Assembly: GCA_021234155.1 (NCBI GenBank) | Contig: JAJEKV010000012.1 | Coordinates: 7,051,650-7,115,649 of the forward strand | Length of the DNA stretch: 64,000 bases | Reading direction: 5' to 3' | Source: Isoetes taiwanensis | Lineage: Eukaryota > Streptophyta > Lycopodiopsida > Isoetales > Isoetaceae | In this document: positions 10,858 through 20,319 of the stretch, piece after piece | Layout of the letters: the number at the start of each line of letters is the position of its first letter | Numbering within the stretch: position 1 is the first letter of the stretch | Program-made: the position numbers and the translations under genes | Notes under the pieces: model-generated | The model's input: only the letters and a program-made list of their open reading frames with translations | What the model was told of the DNA's origin: nothing | Databases searched by the model: none

Positions 10858-10932
10858 GGTTTAGGGTTCGAGCGCCAGCGTCCATTCCCGCCGCTTGTTC
10901 CACCTTCCGCTACAGTTAAAGTAAGACATTGT

Positions 10933-10946
10933 GATATTCTCTATTT
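10933..10946. repeat. L1 target-site duplication, right copy
   Basis: This is an exact repeat of 4219-4232 (GATATTCTCTATTT) at the 5' end of the minus-strand L1. Copia sequence resumes to the right. Confidence 0.9.
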
Positions 10947-11641
10947 CACCTTCATGATGTTGGAGTCTTCTACTCCTTCCCAACTCATTTCTTCCATGCA
11001 ACTCAATTATTCCATGATTCTCGTCCTTCAAGATTTGAGCTTCAGTTCTTCTGCTTTTTCCTTTTTGTTTTTTCATGAGTCTGTTCATTATGTGAACACT
11101 CCTTTTCTACTTCATCACCTGCTAACATGCCTCTTTGTTTGAATATTTCTTTTCATCATTTAAACCATCATGCATTATGCTTGGTTCCTTTGTTTCAACC
11201 GTGTCTTCATCTTCAAAATCCTTGATTACATCCTTTTGTTCAATTTTATCTACCTCTTTGCTTGGTTCTGCTAACTTTTGCTCAATATTAATGCCTTGCT
11301 CATCTCCCTTTTATCTGTCACATTCACCTTTGAAATCTTTCTATAGAACTAATGCTCATCAAATACCACATCTCTACTCACAATTATTTTTTTGTGAATA
11401 GGATCATAGAGTCTATATGCCTTTGAATTTGTGTCATATCCCACTAAGTATGTAATGTATGCTCTGTCATCAAGTTTTCTTCTTAACTGCTCTGGTACAT
11501 GTGCAAATGCCAAACATCCATAGGCCCTCAGATCTTCATAATTAGGCAATTTTCCTGACCATAACATTTCAGGTACTGTTCCCTTTGTGCTTACAGATGG
11601 CAAGATATTCTGAATATATACTGCAGTTGCAAGAGCTTCAT
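10947..11641 (-). pseudogene. Copia 1 integrase C-terminus and linker
   Basis: The open part at 11349-11641 shows Copia integrase C-terminal motifs: 'EALATAVYIQNILP', 'TPEMLW'-like 'TVPEMLWSGKLPNYEDLRAYGC' split by shorter spacing, 'LVGYDTNSKAYRLYDP' and 'VVSRDVVFDE'. The first few codons of that frame belong to the inserted LINE-X copy B. The 400 bp before the L1 insertion are the poorly conserved integrase-RT linker, with several stops. Confidence 0.85.
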
Positions 11642-12063
11642 TGGGAGTGAAATCCACGGTCCCATATCAGATCTTGCTCCAAGAGACAGGCTTCCTTCCA
11701 TTACAGAGGGCTGCGCTGGAACGTCATATTATTTACTTCCAGAAGGTGGTGGCTATGGATGAAGCCCGGCTGCCCAACCTTGCTTTGGCGGTGGCGATGG
11801 GCCCATGGCGACTCAAAGCTGGGCGGAAAGACAAACAAGCCCGGTGGTTCGCTATGGAATGTGCGAGCACACCAGATGTGGACCAAAGTGCATACACCAA
11901 GAAGGAACGCCTTGCCTTGAAGCGATGCTTGGATGCTTGCTTCATGGCCAAGCTTTGGGATCAGAGGGCCTGTCACATGTCAAGGTGGCAAATTATCGAA
12001 GGCAGGTTAATCCCATGCTCACGAGGGGCCCACACCACTACCTGCGCACCCATCTACCCATGA
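11641..12063 (+). CDS. LINE-X ORF2 C-terminal fragment, open
   Basis: This 140-codon open frame is the best preserved version of the LINE-X C-terminus. It is rich in Lys/Arg and Trp, with 'STVPYQILLQETGFLPLQ' at its start, 'RWFAMECAS' in the middle and 'MAKLWDQRACHMSRWQ' towards the end. It has no catalytic RT residues because the copy is 5'-truncated. It is probably not expressed as a protein in its own right. The frame being open suggests a younger insertion than copy A. Confidence 0.7.
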   Translation: MGVKSTVPYQILLQETGFLPLQRAALERHIIYFQKVVAMDEARLPNLALAVAMGPWRLKAGRKDKQARWFAMECASTPDVDQSAYTKKERLALKRCLDACFMAKLWDQRACHMSRWQIIEGRLIPCSRGAHTTTCAPIYP

Positions 12064-12579
12064 AAAAGCGCAGGTGATTGCTTCCATTCGCGACAGGTGC
12101 ACACCACCTCCGCATTGAGAGCGGGGGAGATGGATTCGGGGAGCGTGAGGGCCAGTCCAGTTAGTCTTTGTCAGCGAGGGGCCGTGAGGATGAAAGTCAC
12201 GCCCTCCGGGCTGTCCCGTCATTTGCATATCCGGCTCGGTATGCTCGATTAGTTGTGCCCCATCGGGCCTTGCATGAGCTAACGAGCCACGGCCTCGCGT
12301 AGGCTTGTTGGGATCATTACCTCCGGGAGGTAATGGATCTGTGGACTTTCGGTTATGCCCCCGTCCAGACATTAACCTCACCGGTGTACTTGTGATTATG
12401 TATATAAGCGTGCGGTATGTCGAAGATCCTTATTGCTACTAAGGTTTTCCCAAAAACCCTTGAGGGGGTTTTTAATCACGGTAGTAATCGCTGCTTGCTC
12501 TCTCTTTGTACTTGGGTCCCATAGGCCAGTTGGTCTCCGTGGACGATAAAATCACATTCTATTCTATTCTATTCTATTC
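11642..12579 (+). mobile_element. LINE-X copy B, 5'-truncated
   Basis: This is a 0.94-kb 3' fragment of LINE-X with an intact C-terminal frame, 3' UTR and ATTCT tail. It splits the Copia integrase between the codons for 'LPNYIW' (right) and 'NEALATA' (left). Joining the two flanks restores the Copia frame with at most 3-4 shared bases (ATT/CATT), so there is no appreciable target-site duplication. It is antisense to the Copia host. Confidence 0.9.
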
Positions 12580-13880
12580 CAAATATAATTTGGTAATCCT
12601 GAGTATTTCAACATTGATCTTACTGCATTTAGCAAGGTTCTATTTTTCCTCTCAGCTACTCCATTTTGTTGAGGAGAATATTTACATGTTAATTGCCTTC
12701 TAATGCCTCTTCTTGCACAAAACAACTTGAGCTCATAAGAGAGATATTCACCCCCTCTGTCTGATCTAATGCACTTGACTCTTCTTCTTGTTTCAAGTCC
12801 TACTTCAGCAATATAAAGTTTTAATGCTTCATAAGCCTGATCCTTTGTTTTTAGACAATAGCATTTTGTTTTTATGCTAAAGTCATCTATGAAAGTCATA
12901 AAGTATTTATGTCCAGCCATACTTGTCACATTTATAGGGTCACACAAGTCAGTATGGATTGGCAATATTCCCTTAGCTCTTTTTAATGATCTTCTGAAGG
13001 GCAACCTTGTTTGCTTCCCAAGTATACAACCTGCACACAACATATTTCTATCTTCTTCTTCATTTGCTGTTATCAGACCTCTTTTGAGCAGTATATCAAT
13101 GTTATCCATGTTTGTGTGACACATCCTATTATGCCATGTTCTTAAAGATGGATATGCAACAACATTCAGACTTGGAATATGCTTACAATCGAGTCCAAAC
13201 AAATTTCCAACCCTTTTTCCAACAAACTTGATATTATTTTCAGGAAAAATCTTACATTCTAGTTTTTCAAACAGAACCTTGTATCCCAAATCCACCAGTT
13301 GACAAACTAAAATTAGATTTTTGACAAGGCTTGGAACACACAACACATCCTTAAGTTCTACTGCTTTTCCTTCCAAATCAAATCTCTCCAATATTCCAGT
13401 ATCTTCAAATTTTTGCAATGCTCCGTCTCCCAGCTGCATATGACCAACATCTTTCTTCTTGCACTCCTTTAATAATGTTTGATCACAAGTCACGGTTTTC
13501 TCAGCTCCTGAATCTATGATCAACAAATTGTTATCCTTCTCATTCAAATTTTTTGAAACAGATAAAACATTATCAAGTTTTCTTACCTCAGCAGTGTCAT
13601 CCTCCTCTTCTTCATTAACAACTGTTTCTTTGACCACATTCACTGATGGATTACCTCTGAATCCAGTCCTTCCTTTGCCAGATCCTCCTCTTGCATTTGT
13701 GGATCTACCTCTACCTCTTGATTTTCCAACAGTCCCTCTTGGACTTGGGCAATTCGCAGCAATATGTCCTTTTCCATCACAATTAAAACATCTAATAGTT
13801 TTACCTTCATTGGGACATTCAGACTTCAAGTGTCCATATTGATTGCAGTTGTAACATGGCCCTAATTTTTCTTTATTCAA
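12580..13880 (-). CDS. Copia 1 gag zinc knuckles, protease and integrase core
   Basis: One open frame carries, in order, two CCHC zinc knuckles ('CYNCNQYGHLKSECP' and 'CFNCDGKGHIAANCP'), a basic Arg/Gly linker, the aspartic protease signature 'DSGA', the integrase HHCC zinc domain ('HNRMCH' and 'CAGCILGK') and the DDE core. The catalytic residues are visible in 'HTDLCDP', 'SDRGGEY' and 'NGVAERKN'. It is cut within integrase by LINE-X copy B. In an intact element this polyprotein forms the virus-like particle, processes itself and integrates the cDNA. Confidence 0.93.
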
Positions 13881-14599
13881 TTTTCCTTCTTTCTTGGCTT
13901 CCCTGTATACAGGACCTCTGATGTATCATCTTCATAGACAGCAGCCTTTTGTTCAAATTCTGTTCTAATCATTTGAATGGCGTGCTCCTTAGATCTTGCA
14001 ACATTTCTGATTAATATTGCCAGTTGACTATTATGGGACACAGACCTTGCCAAAGACAAAATTTGATACTCATCATTAAGTACTTCCTAGCTCCTTCTAA
14101 ATCTGCAATTATAGAATCAAACTTTTCCAAGTATTCAGTCAAATTATCTTTTTCAAATAATTTAAGCTTTCTAAGTTGCTTTTCCAACATATCAATTTGA
14201 GATGATGTCTTAACTTCATACTGGCTCGCCATATATTCCCATATTTCCTTAGGGCTCATACCTCTCAGCTTGAGTTTAATAGCAGTGCCAACTTTGCTAG
14301 TTATGATAGCTTGTGCTTCCATTACTTTGAATTCATCTTCTGGTTCTGAACTTGTTATTGCTCTTGTGTTTACAGGAGAATCATTATCTCCTCCTCCAAC
14401 AGATGCTTCACTCGTCTCCCCTGCAATGGAATTTCTGGACCATTGTTGATGTTCTCCTGCCATTTCCTTCTTCTATCAAATGCCACAGTTTTTCAAATTC
14501 AAGAACTTGTTTGATGCCTTGTTTCCATATCTGAAATCCACCCTCTCCTTTAAATACTTCAATAGAAGTTAGTAAGTTTGCTCCAAATCTAGTAGACAT
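13877..14599 (-). pseudogene. Copia 1 gag N-terminal region, frameshifted
   Basis: Three overlapping open pieces (14599-14408, 14463-14011 and 14059-13877) carry a Copia gag of the UBN2 type. The pieces read 'FKGEGGFQIWKQGIKQVL', 'AKEIWEYM'-like 'PKEIWEYMASQYE', and 'LTEYLEKFDSIIADLE'. Two frameshifts separate them. The ATG at 14599 lies just after the primer-binding site, which supports it as the true gag start. Confidence 0.85.
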
Positions 14600-14610
14600 G
14601 ATTTAAAATA

Positions 14611-14625
14611 CAGGATCTGATACCA
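14611..14625 (-). other. Copia 1 primer-binding site
   Basis: On the minus strand the sequence TGGTATCAGATCCTG lies directly downstream of the LTR end. TGGTATCAGA complements the 3' end of initiator methionine tRNA, the usual primer of plant Copia elements. Confidence 0.85.
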
Positions 14626-14626
14626 A

Positions 14627-15107
14627 TGAAGAGAATTTGTCTAGATTATTTCCTTGCCAACACTTTGATAATGCACTACTCAAGATTATACAAGACAAAG
14701 ATCACTAGGCTAGCAATGGTTACAAGACAATAATTGAACTCACAATATACTCATCGAACCTTCACAATTATATTGAAATTCACTGTTCATTTGGTTTTGA
14801 CCAGGTTACTGTAGCAATATTGACTTTTCCTTTCGACAGCCCAAGCTCAATCTTTGATTCATACAAGCCCCCCGATCGTCTAATCCTGTTAATGCTTCTT
14901 GTTTTAACCTTTTGGGTCCGGCCGATTAGCCGGACCGATCTCCCCTTGCCGATATACTGAGACAATTTTGTCATGATTTCATTTGACCAACATGGTCATG
15001 CCCAATATGGTCTCTACCTTCTAAAATAATTTCATAGTTAAAATAATGACCTTGTCTTCAAATGAACTAGGTCATATGTGTTAAATATTTCATATAGATT
15101 TTCTTCA
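14627..15107 (-). repeat. Copia 1 5' LTR (solo in window)
   Basis: The LTR is inferred from the primer-binding site at its inner edge and from matching inverted ends: TGAAGAGAA on the plus strand at 14627 and TTTTCTTCA ending at 15107, so both termini are TG...CA in element orientation. The length would be about 481 bp. The partner LTR is outside the window, so the outer border could not be tested. Confidence 0.5.
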
Positions 15108-15458
15108 ACTTATAATGCATGTTTGTAGATCTCCCCTTCGACCTTATAATACAACATGCATTATCTCCAACCTTAACCTATCTTTGAATGTTATGAACAT
15201 CTGCACCGGTGTTTGCAATCACTGTAATATTACAAATATTACATGATCAAACTTCATCATCGATAAGTTCATGATTTCTCAAGAGCATATGGAACCGTGG
15301 AAGGGTGGCAGATTTATTAGAAAGTCCGCACTGATGGTGCGACAGGTCCAATACATAGAATTCCTATCCGGCTGAGAGTTATCAAGTACTTCATAACCAG
15401 CTTGGTCGAGGGAGATCAAATTGTATGTGAGTAATATATGAATGGCCTGTTCTCTCAG

Positions 15459-15697
15459 GGGCCTATGCTCTATGGAATGAAACCAATATCTGTGGTTAGG
15501 AACAAGGACATGGTTGAGACCATTCGGTCATACCTGGACCTGCTTCATGAGCATTTTCAAGAGAGGAAGACAGCTGGAAGTAGTAAGGACGAAGATGACG
15601 GAGACAAAGCTGACAGCCAGAGAGATAAAGATGATGGAGATGTCCAAGGTTTAGACGAGCTTGCAGCGGAACAAATAATGGAGAATATGAGAATGAG
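15459..15697 (+). CDS. Internal exon of an unidentified gene
   Basis: An 80-codon open stretch is bounded by a good acceptor (TTCTCTCAG at 15450-15458) and donor (GAG|GTGAGT at 15697). The first half is hydrophobic with 'GPMLYGMKPISVVRN'. The second half is strongly acidic with alternating Asp/Lys ('DEDDGDKADSQRDKDDGD'). I do not recognise the family. It could be an upstream exon of the phosphatase-like locus at 17601, because both lie on the plus strand and share the CGCG palindromes in their surroundings. Confidence 0.45.
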
Positions 15698-16700
15698 GTG
15701 AGTTCACTTTGCTTTCCGAGGGTTTCTCGACTCGCGAGTGGAGAAACCCTCCGAGTAACCATCATTCAATTAAATTGGGATTATGTCTATTCCAAAATCG
15801 CGCCGCATGACACCTTTTTGGGGCATTTATTGGTGTGAAGTTATTTTTTTTTAACTTTTACAAAACCATTGTGGATGCTGTATATTTCTTTATTATTTTA
15901 TATTTTCTTTAAATAAGGACTTAATTGGTTGCAATTAGCAATAATCAAACATATACCATTATCGTGAAAAAGAAGAGTTTTTTTACATTAAAGAGCAGTT
16001 TCTTGTTTGTTTACTTCACTAAACTAAAAAAAATGAGGCAAATATTACAACATCATCCTAAGAAATGGTAATGTAGAACATAAAATAACCTTTAATTGCA
16101 AGTTTCTAAGACTAAGTTAAGTTCAAAATTCATAATATACTAGGCAAATGAGGAGAATATGCTATACAAAACCATAAAAGATGTCATGCAAAATGATAAA
16201 AAGAACAACAAGTTTACAAGAAAATGACTAAAGTAGTAGTTTTAAATTGCGCCAAGCGCGATTTAAGAATTGTGAAGAATTCTAAAAGTGAGATGTTTCT
16301 GCTCATCAGAAACCACCATATCCTCTTTTCCATCCCCATTCACATTTTCTTCGTTTTCTTCATTCACATCAGAGAAGAAATCTGGAAAAGAGTCTCCAAT
16401 CAGTTGTAAATAAAATGCCCAGCGCATCTATGGATGTAAGTCTATCAAAAAGCAATGCCGAATAGACCTACTTACCAGATAATTTAGATCGACAAAATTG
16501 CAATCCTTCCTTGCGTGCAGAAAAATATCAAAAAGCGGAGAGTTTGAAGATTTGGCATGCACAATAATCCATTCTCTTGCATCCAGAATAAGTAAGAGCT
16601 ACTTCTGTATCCTGCATCCGAAATAGGTAAGAGCTGCACAAGCCTCAGAAAGAGGCTAAGCCACGAATCTATGAGTAAACAAGCCAGCAGGCAACATTAC
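15698..16700. other. AT-rich stretch, palindrome at its start
   Basis: Apart from a near-palindrome at 15722-15747 (GTTTCTCGACTCGCGAGT then a mismatch), I see no coding or element structure in this kilobase. It is AT-rich and may be intron. Confidence 0.5.
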
Positions 16701-16990
16701 TTGGAGGATTTGCCCCGGTGTGCAGATATTCTAGTCCACATGCAATCTGAAAGGCAATTCCCATGCGCAGTTGCCAGTTTTTGAGTGATTCTTGGTCATG
16801 AAGCTGCTTTTGCAGATTTTCGTTACACATATACTCAAACAGGAGGATGTGTTCTTCTGAAACAATTGGAAGAACAGAGTTTATCAAGCAAGGAAGTGTT
16901 TAGACACAAAGGAAATCTGTCTAGACTATAAGTTACCTTTCTCATCAAAGAAGCCCAGATATCCTTTGTATCCTGTCTCCTTTATTACCT
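16701..16990 (-). pseudogene. Receptor-like kinase domain fragment (two exons)
   Basis: Two minus-strand pieces encode the middle of a plant receptor-like Ser/Thr kinase. The first (about 16990-16937) ends 'YLGFFDEK' before a GTAACT donor. The second (16856-16701) follows a TTTCAG acceptor and encodes 'EEHILLFEYM', 'NWQLRMGIAFQIACGLEYLH' and 'ANPP', ending at a GTAATG donor exactly where this family often has an intron. This corresponds to kinase subdomains V-VIa. The N-lobe Lys and the HRD/DFG motifs are absent from the window, so this is a remnant or gene fragment. Confidence 0.7.
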
Positions 16991-17600
16991 CCTTACCGGA
17001 ATAAGTTGTACCTTAGGTCGAAATGGGCTGGAATGTGCCTCAGCCTCTTATCTCATCCTTCCTTAGGGTCGAAATGGGCTAAGCAGGCGCCTGTTACTTA
17101 AGCGTAATCTATAGATACCCTGAAGGCACCTGTTAAGGTACTATAGATATGAGCATAAGCGTGAAGAGGCCATACCCTGAAGAACAGGCGCCATAGCCTG
17201 AAGGAAAGGCGCCAGAGTTCGAAGGCGCCGCTCGACGAGGAGTAGGGCAGAGAGAAAGAGAAGGAAAGAGAGAGGGGGAAAAAGCAGGCGTATAAAAAAA
17301 AATGAAAAAAAAAGGGAAAACGAAAAGGACGAAGAAGGGGGAAAGTGGAAAAATTAGGGGAAACTTTTCGAGAAAGTGACGGGGCGCGGGCGGTCGGGCG
17401 GGAAGAGAAAAAAAGTGGCGGAAGAAAAAAATGCCTAAAAGCGAAGGAAACTGCACCAAAAAAAACTGCGCCAAAGAAAACTCTTAAAATTAAAACATAT
17501 TCTTAAAATAATTGAATGCTGGTTGAGTCTTTAACTTTTTCCTTTCCCAACTCGTGAGTCGAGGACCTCGTTTCGTAACTGACGGCTTTCATCATTCCAG
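16991..17600. other. GC-mixed spacer with long purine-rich tract
   Basis: Two near-repeats around 'GGTCGAAATGGGCT' occur at 17017-17035 and 17068-17085. From about 17240 to 17440 the plus strand is almost all G and A, with G/A blocks such as GAGAGAAAGAGAAGGAAAGA. No gene is visible. A polypurine tract of this length could form triplex DNA or act as a GAGA-type promoter element for the exon that begins at 17601. Confidence 0.5.
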
Positions 17601-18414
17601 GGACATCGAGCGCAACCAATCTGGATCATTGTCGCTATCACAGATTCACAGGGATCTGCTGGCGGTTCAATTCCACAAGAGGACACTGCATCCAAAAAAG
17701 GCAGTCCAGAACAAGATTGTGCGACCATCAAGAAAAGACCTGAAAAAATAATGATCCCACATATGGATCCCGATCAAGAAGAAATCTGGTCAGAGCTAAA
17801 CTCGAACTGGGATTCAGCGGGACCCACCAAACTTATAATTTTTGACGTCAATGGAGTCTTGGCTGCAGTTTACCACCATGGTGACGTTCTTGACCTTAAC
17901 ACCTCGCAGAAGCCGACAAAAGTAGGGTCTAAAATCGTGTATTCTCGGCCTAAAGCAAAGAAAATTATTGAATGGTGCCTGGAACGGGGATTCGAAGTGG
18001 CCATATATGGTCTTGTAATGTTGTCAATGTCCTTGGTGTTCTCGACCTTCCAGTTTTGAAGTTCAAGTTTGTTTTAGGAAACGAAAGGGTCAAGCATGTG
18101 TCAGACCTCGATTCGGCCATCACAAAGGGGAAGCCTATTATGGTGATAAGGCTGGAAAAGTTTTATGAAGCATAGACGACTCCGCCTACAAGTGCTATCA
18201 TAACTCGGACAATACAATCATTGCGAAGAGTTATCGACCAGAAGAGTATGAAACGGATAGGTGGTTGTCTTTCAATCTCGTTCCGGTGTTGGCGGAATTC
18301 CTGTTTTCCATTCTTGTGGCCGATGTGATTAGGAACTATCCGAACTTCAAGCAGGTCGATCCAGAGAGCAGCGCGATCATGAGGGCTATGGATGATAAAT
18401 ATTATGGTGATTAA
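17601..18414 (+). pseudogene. FCP1/NLI-interacting-factor-like phosphatase (HAD family), frameshifted
   Basis: After an ATTCCAG acceptor at 17600 the frame runs open for about 400 bp. It includes 'LIIFDVNGVL', the HAD motif I position, then 'YSRPKAKKIIEWCLERGFEVAIYG', as in plant FCP1-like proteins. The frame changes near 18005 ('SCNVVNVLGVLDL') and again near 18160, where 'IDDSAYKCYHNSDNTIIAKSY' restores the HAD motif IV region with the conserved Asp pair. The last part ends at TAA 18412-18414. Active family members dephosphorylate phospho-serine with a D-x-D motif; here the second Asp is Asn (D-V-N), as in some plant paralogues. Two frame changes make a pseudogene likely, unless small introns were missed. 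Confidence 0.65.
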
Positions 18415-18439
18415 GAAGAGTGACCTCTGCTTTCAGATA

Positions 18440-18850
18440 GCAAAGTTCTGTGAATTTTGTAAAGACACGTGAACAATTGTACTATATTTTGTAATGAAAA
18501 TACTTGTACATTGAGTTTTCGCGGCCTTTCTCGACTCGCGAGTCGAGAAAGGCATGCTTGTCCCAATGATGAGACCATTTGTATGCTTCTTTGTGTGATT
18601 GGATGCAGCGATATTCTGTAACGAAAATAGTTGTATATTCCCTTTCCAGAGCCTATTCCAAGGATTAGACTATTTGTATGCTTGTTTGTGTGATTGGATG
18701 CAGCCATATTCTGTAATGAAAATGGTTGTACATTGACCTTCTAGACCCTTTCTCGACTCGCGAGTCGAGAAAGGCACTGCTTGTCCCGTTGATGAGATCA
18801 TTTGTATGCTTCTTTGTGTGATTGGATGCAGCTATATGGAATGAATGCTC
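18440..18850 (+). repeat. Two tandem ~220-bp units carrying perfect palindromes
   Basis: The string 'TTTGTATGCTTCTTTGTGTG' with 'ATTGGATGCAGC' recurs near 18578, 18673 and 18796. The CGCG palindrome recurs at 18524-18553 and 18747-18774, giving a period of about 220 bp. Each unit also contains a 'TGTAATGAAAAT.(C/G)TTGTACATTG' block of 3'-UTR type. This looks like duplicated 3' UTR of the phosphatase-like locus. Confidence 0.65.
18524..18553. repeat. Perfect 30-bp palindrome, CGCG-centred
   Basis: The 30 bases are fully self-complementary around CG|CG, with core TCTCGACTCGCGAGTCGAGA. Related copies are at 18747-18774 (28 bp perfect), 15722-15747 and 19457-19478 (imperfect) and 17546-17570 (weak). 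Confidence 0.9.
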
Positions 18851-18935
18851 TCCAATCTATTTTGAATTCTCCATTCTTTTCTTCGTTATGACTAATGTCA
18901 CCGTAATTGTTAATCATGGACTCTCTTTACTCCAG

Positions 18936-19062
18936 GTGGTTCAGGCACAGATCCCGCTCAGGCTACACTCTTGCAGGGTTTTGGGATAAGCTTGCTCGTG
19001 ATTGTAGACGCTATGGGATCTCAAAGGATGAAGAAGAGGAAGAACATTTCGCAAGTCCATAA
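18936..19062 (+). CDS. Terminal exon of an unidentified gene
   Basis: After an acceptor (TTACTCCAG, 18935) there is a 42-codon frame that encodes 'WFRHRSRSGYTLAGFWDKLA' and an acidic end 'DEEEEEHFASP' before TAA at 19060-19062. The composition is coding-like (basic-aromatic, then Glu run). I do not recognise it. It may be the last exon of the locus that begins at 15459 or 17601. A second overlapping plus-strand frame runs to 19357 but has less protein-like composition. Confidence 0.4.
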
Positions 19063-20064
19063 AACTCAAAAGATATTGCAAGCATTGCATGACATCCACG
19101 GAGGTTGGGGAACGAGCATATTCGACCCAGCGATTGATGAAAAGATGCGAGAGGAGAGTGGAGAAATCGGGTGGACAGGTCAGCGGGTGGCTCACGAGGC
19201 ACCTCTTCGTGAGGCATTCCACATTCTTCATGTTGCCCCCAAGGCTTACAGACGGCAAGAAGAAGCCCCGCACATTCTTTCCCTAAGGTGGACCACCTAC
19301 CATGATGATGTAATTGTAGTGACATCAAGACCGCCATGGTCTCTGCGTCCGATGTAAAATACATTGTAACTATTCAATTTATTAATAAAAATTCTTTTCC
19401 AACTACAACTTTGGTTTCAATCTGTAATGAAATTCCTTTGAGTTGTATTCTTCTTGTTCTCGACTCGCGATCCGAGAAAATAGGGAGAAAGATTGGACCC
19501 ACCCTAACAGAGAAATATTCAAATTCTGGACAGTTTTGGAGTCCAAATAATTTTCCTCGTCCTTTTTGTGTAAAATAACAGGGTTCCAAAAAAAAATGGG
19601 AATGGAATGAGACCCACTTTAATTAAATGCAACTTCTACAATCATAACAAAAGTTAGCCATAAGATCAGGATCAAAATCTTATTTTCTAAAATTCAGACC
19701 TTAGCAGACCGACCCGATAACAGTACTCATCCATCTCCTCGAAAATGAAAATATGTGCTGAAAAGGTTCTAGAAACTCAAAGATGAAGCACTGAATCAAT
19801 GCTATGTAAACCCAAATCTGACTACTACATGTTGTTGTTGAAGCTAATCACAAGGCACCCAAAAATGAACTGCCATATAAAAATAGTATTTTCCTAAGAC
19901 CTCTAAATGAATAACGTAATGGTTTAAAGATTAATTCATTGTGTTCAAGAACCACGACAATATGCTCCTTGCAATCACAAATGATTTACCTAAGTGTTAT
20001 TATATTTTGTTCCATAGTGTATCAACAACTATCTAGCTCAATGGTTGATCAAAGCCAAACAAGA
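19063..20064. other. AT-rich non-coding stretch
   Basis: It contains an imperfect CGCG palindrome at 19457-19478 and otherwise only short chance frames. Confidence 0.5.
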
Positions 20065-20319
20065 CTAAAACCATGACTCATCATATCTATAGGCAGGACG
20101 TTCTTCAATAGATTCTGGCCAGATTTCTTCATAGGGCAATGGCACGGTTTTTTTCTTGTTCGATGTTTTGAGGGTATCATTCATGTATTGTATGGTCCAC
20201 TTGGGGCATTTTGCCGCAGTAATTGTTAGGTTCCAAGCTTTATGCTTTATGTATGCAATCAAAACATATTTCGGACACTTTATGACCATTTTAATCAATT
20301 TATTGGAGAATATCTCCAT
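20065..20319 (-). CDS. Unidentified 84-codon ORF
   Basis: This minus-strand frame downstream of the tnp2-type transposase encodes a Lys/Trp-rich peptide with 'AYIKHKAWNLTI' and 'PKWTIQYMNDTLKTSNKKK'. No family is recognised. A second short frame (20971-20747) with two adjacent Cys lies upstream on the same strand. Both might be exons of a second gene of the same transposon, but this is speculation from position. Confidence 0.25.
   Translation of the reverse strand: MEIFSNKLIKMVIKCPKYVLIAYIKHKAWNLTITAAKCPKWTIQYMNDTLKTSNKKKTVPLPYEEIWPESIEERPAYRYDESWF

Larger units (their letters stand above)
4233..10932 (-). mobile_element. Near full-length L1 LINE retrotransposon
   Basis: This 6.7-kb L1-type element on the minus strand has a 5' UTR, ORF1 (8546-10456), ORF2 with endonuclease, RT and C-terminal parts (about 4463-8549), and a poly-A tail (T run 4231-4249 on plus). 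It is flanked by a 14-bp target-site duplication. ORF1 is open throughout. ORF2 carries a frameshift near 7520, an in-frame TGA at 6659-6661 and more lesions after 5558. The complete ends suggest a relatively recent insertion that has since decayed. It lies in the same orientation as its Copia host. Confidence 0.93.
3823..15107 (-). mobile_element. Copia element 1 (Ty1/Copia LTR retrotransposon), interrupted by three insertions
   Basis: The element reads on the minus strand from a 5' LTR at the high-coordinate end through gag, protease, integrase and the start of reverse transcriptase, which is the Copia gene order. It is interrupted by LINE-X copy B at 11642-12579 within integrase, by L1 at 4233-10932 between integrase and RT, and by LINE-X copy A at 3822 within RT. 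The remaining RT, RNase H and 3' LTR would lie to the left of the window. Internal stops and frameshifts show it is inactive. Confidence 0.9.
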
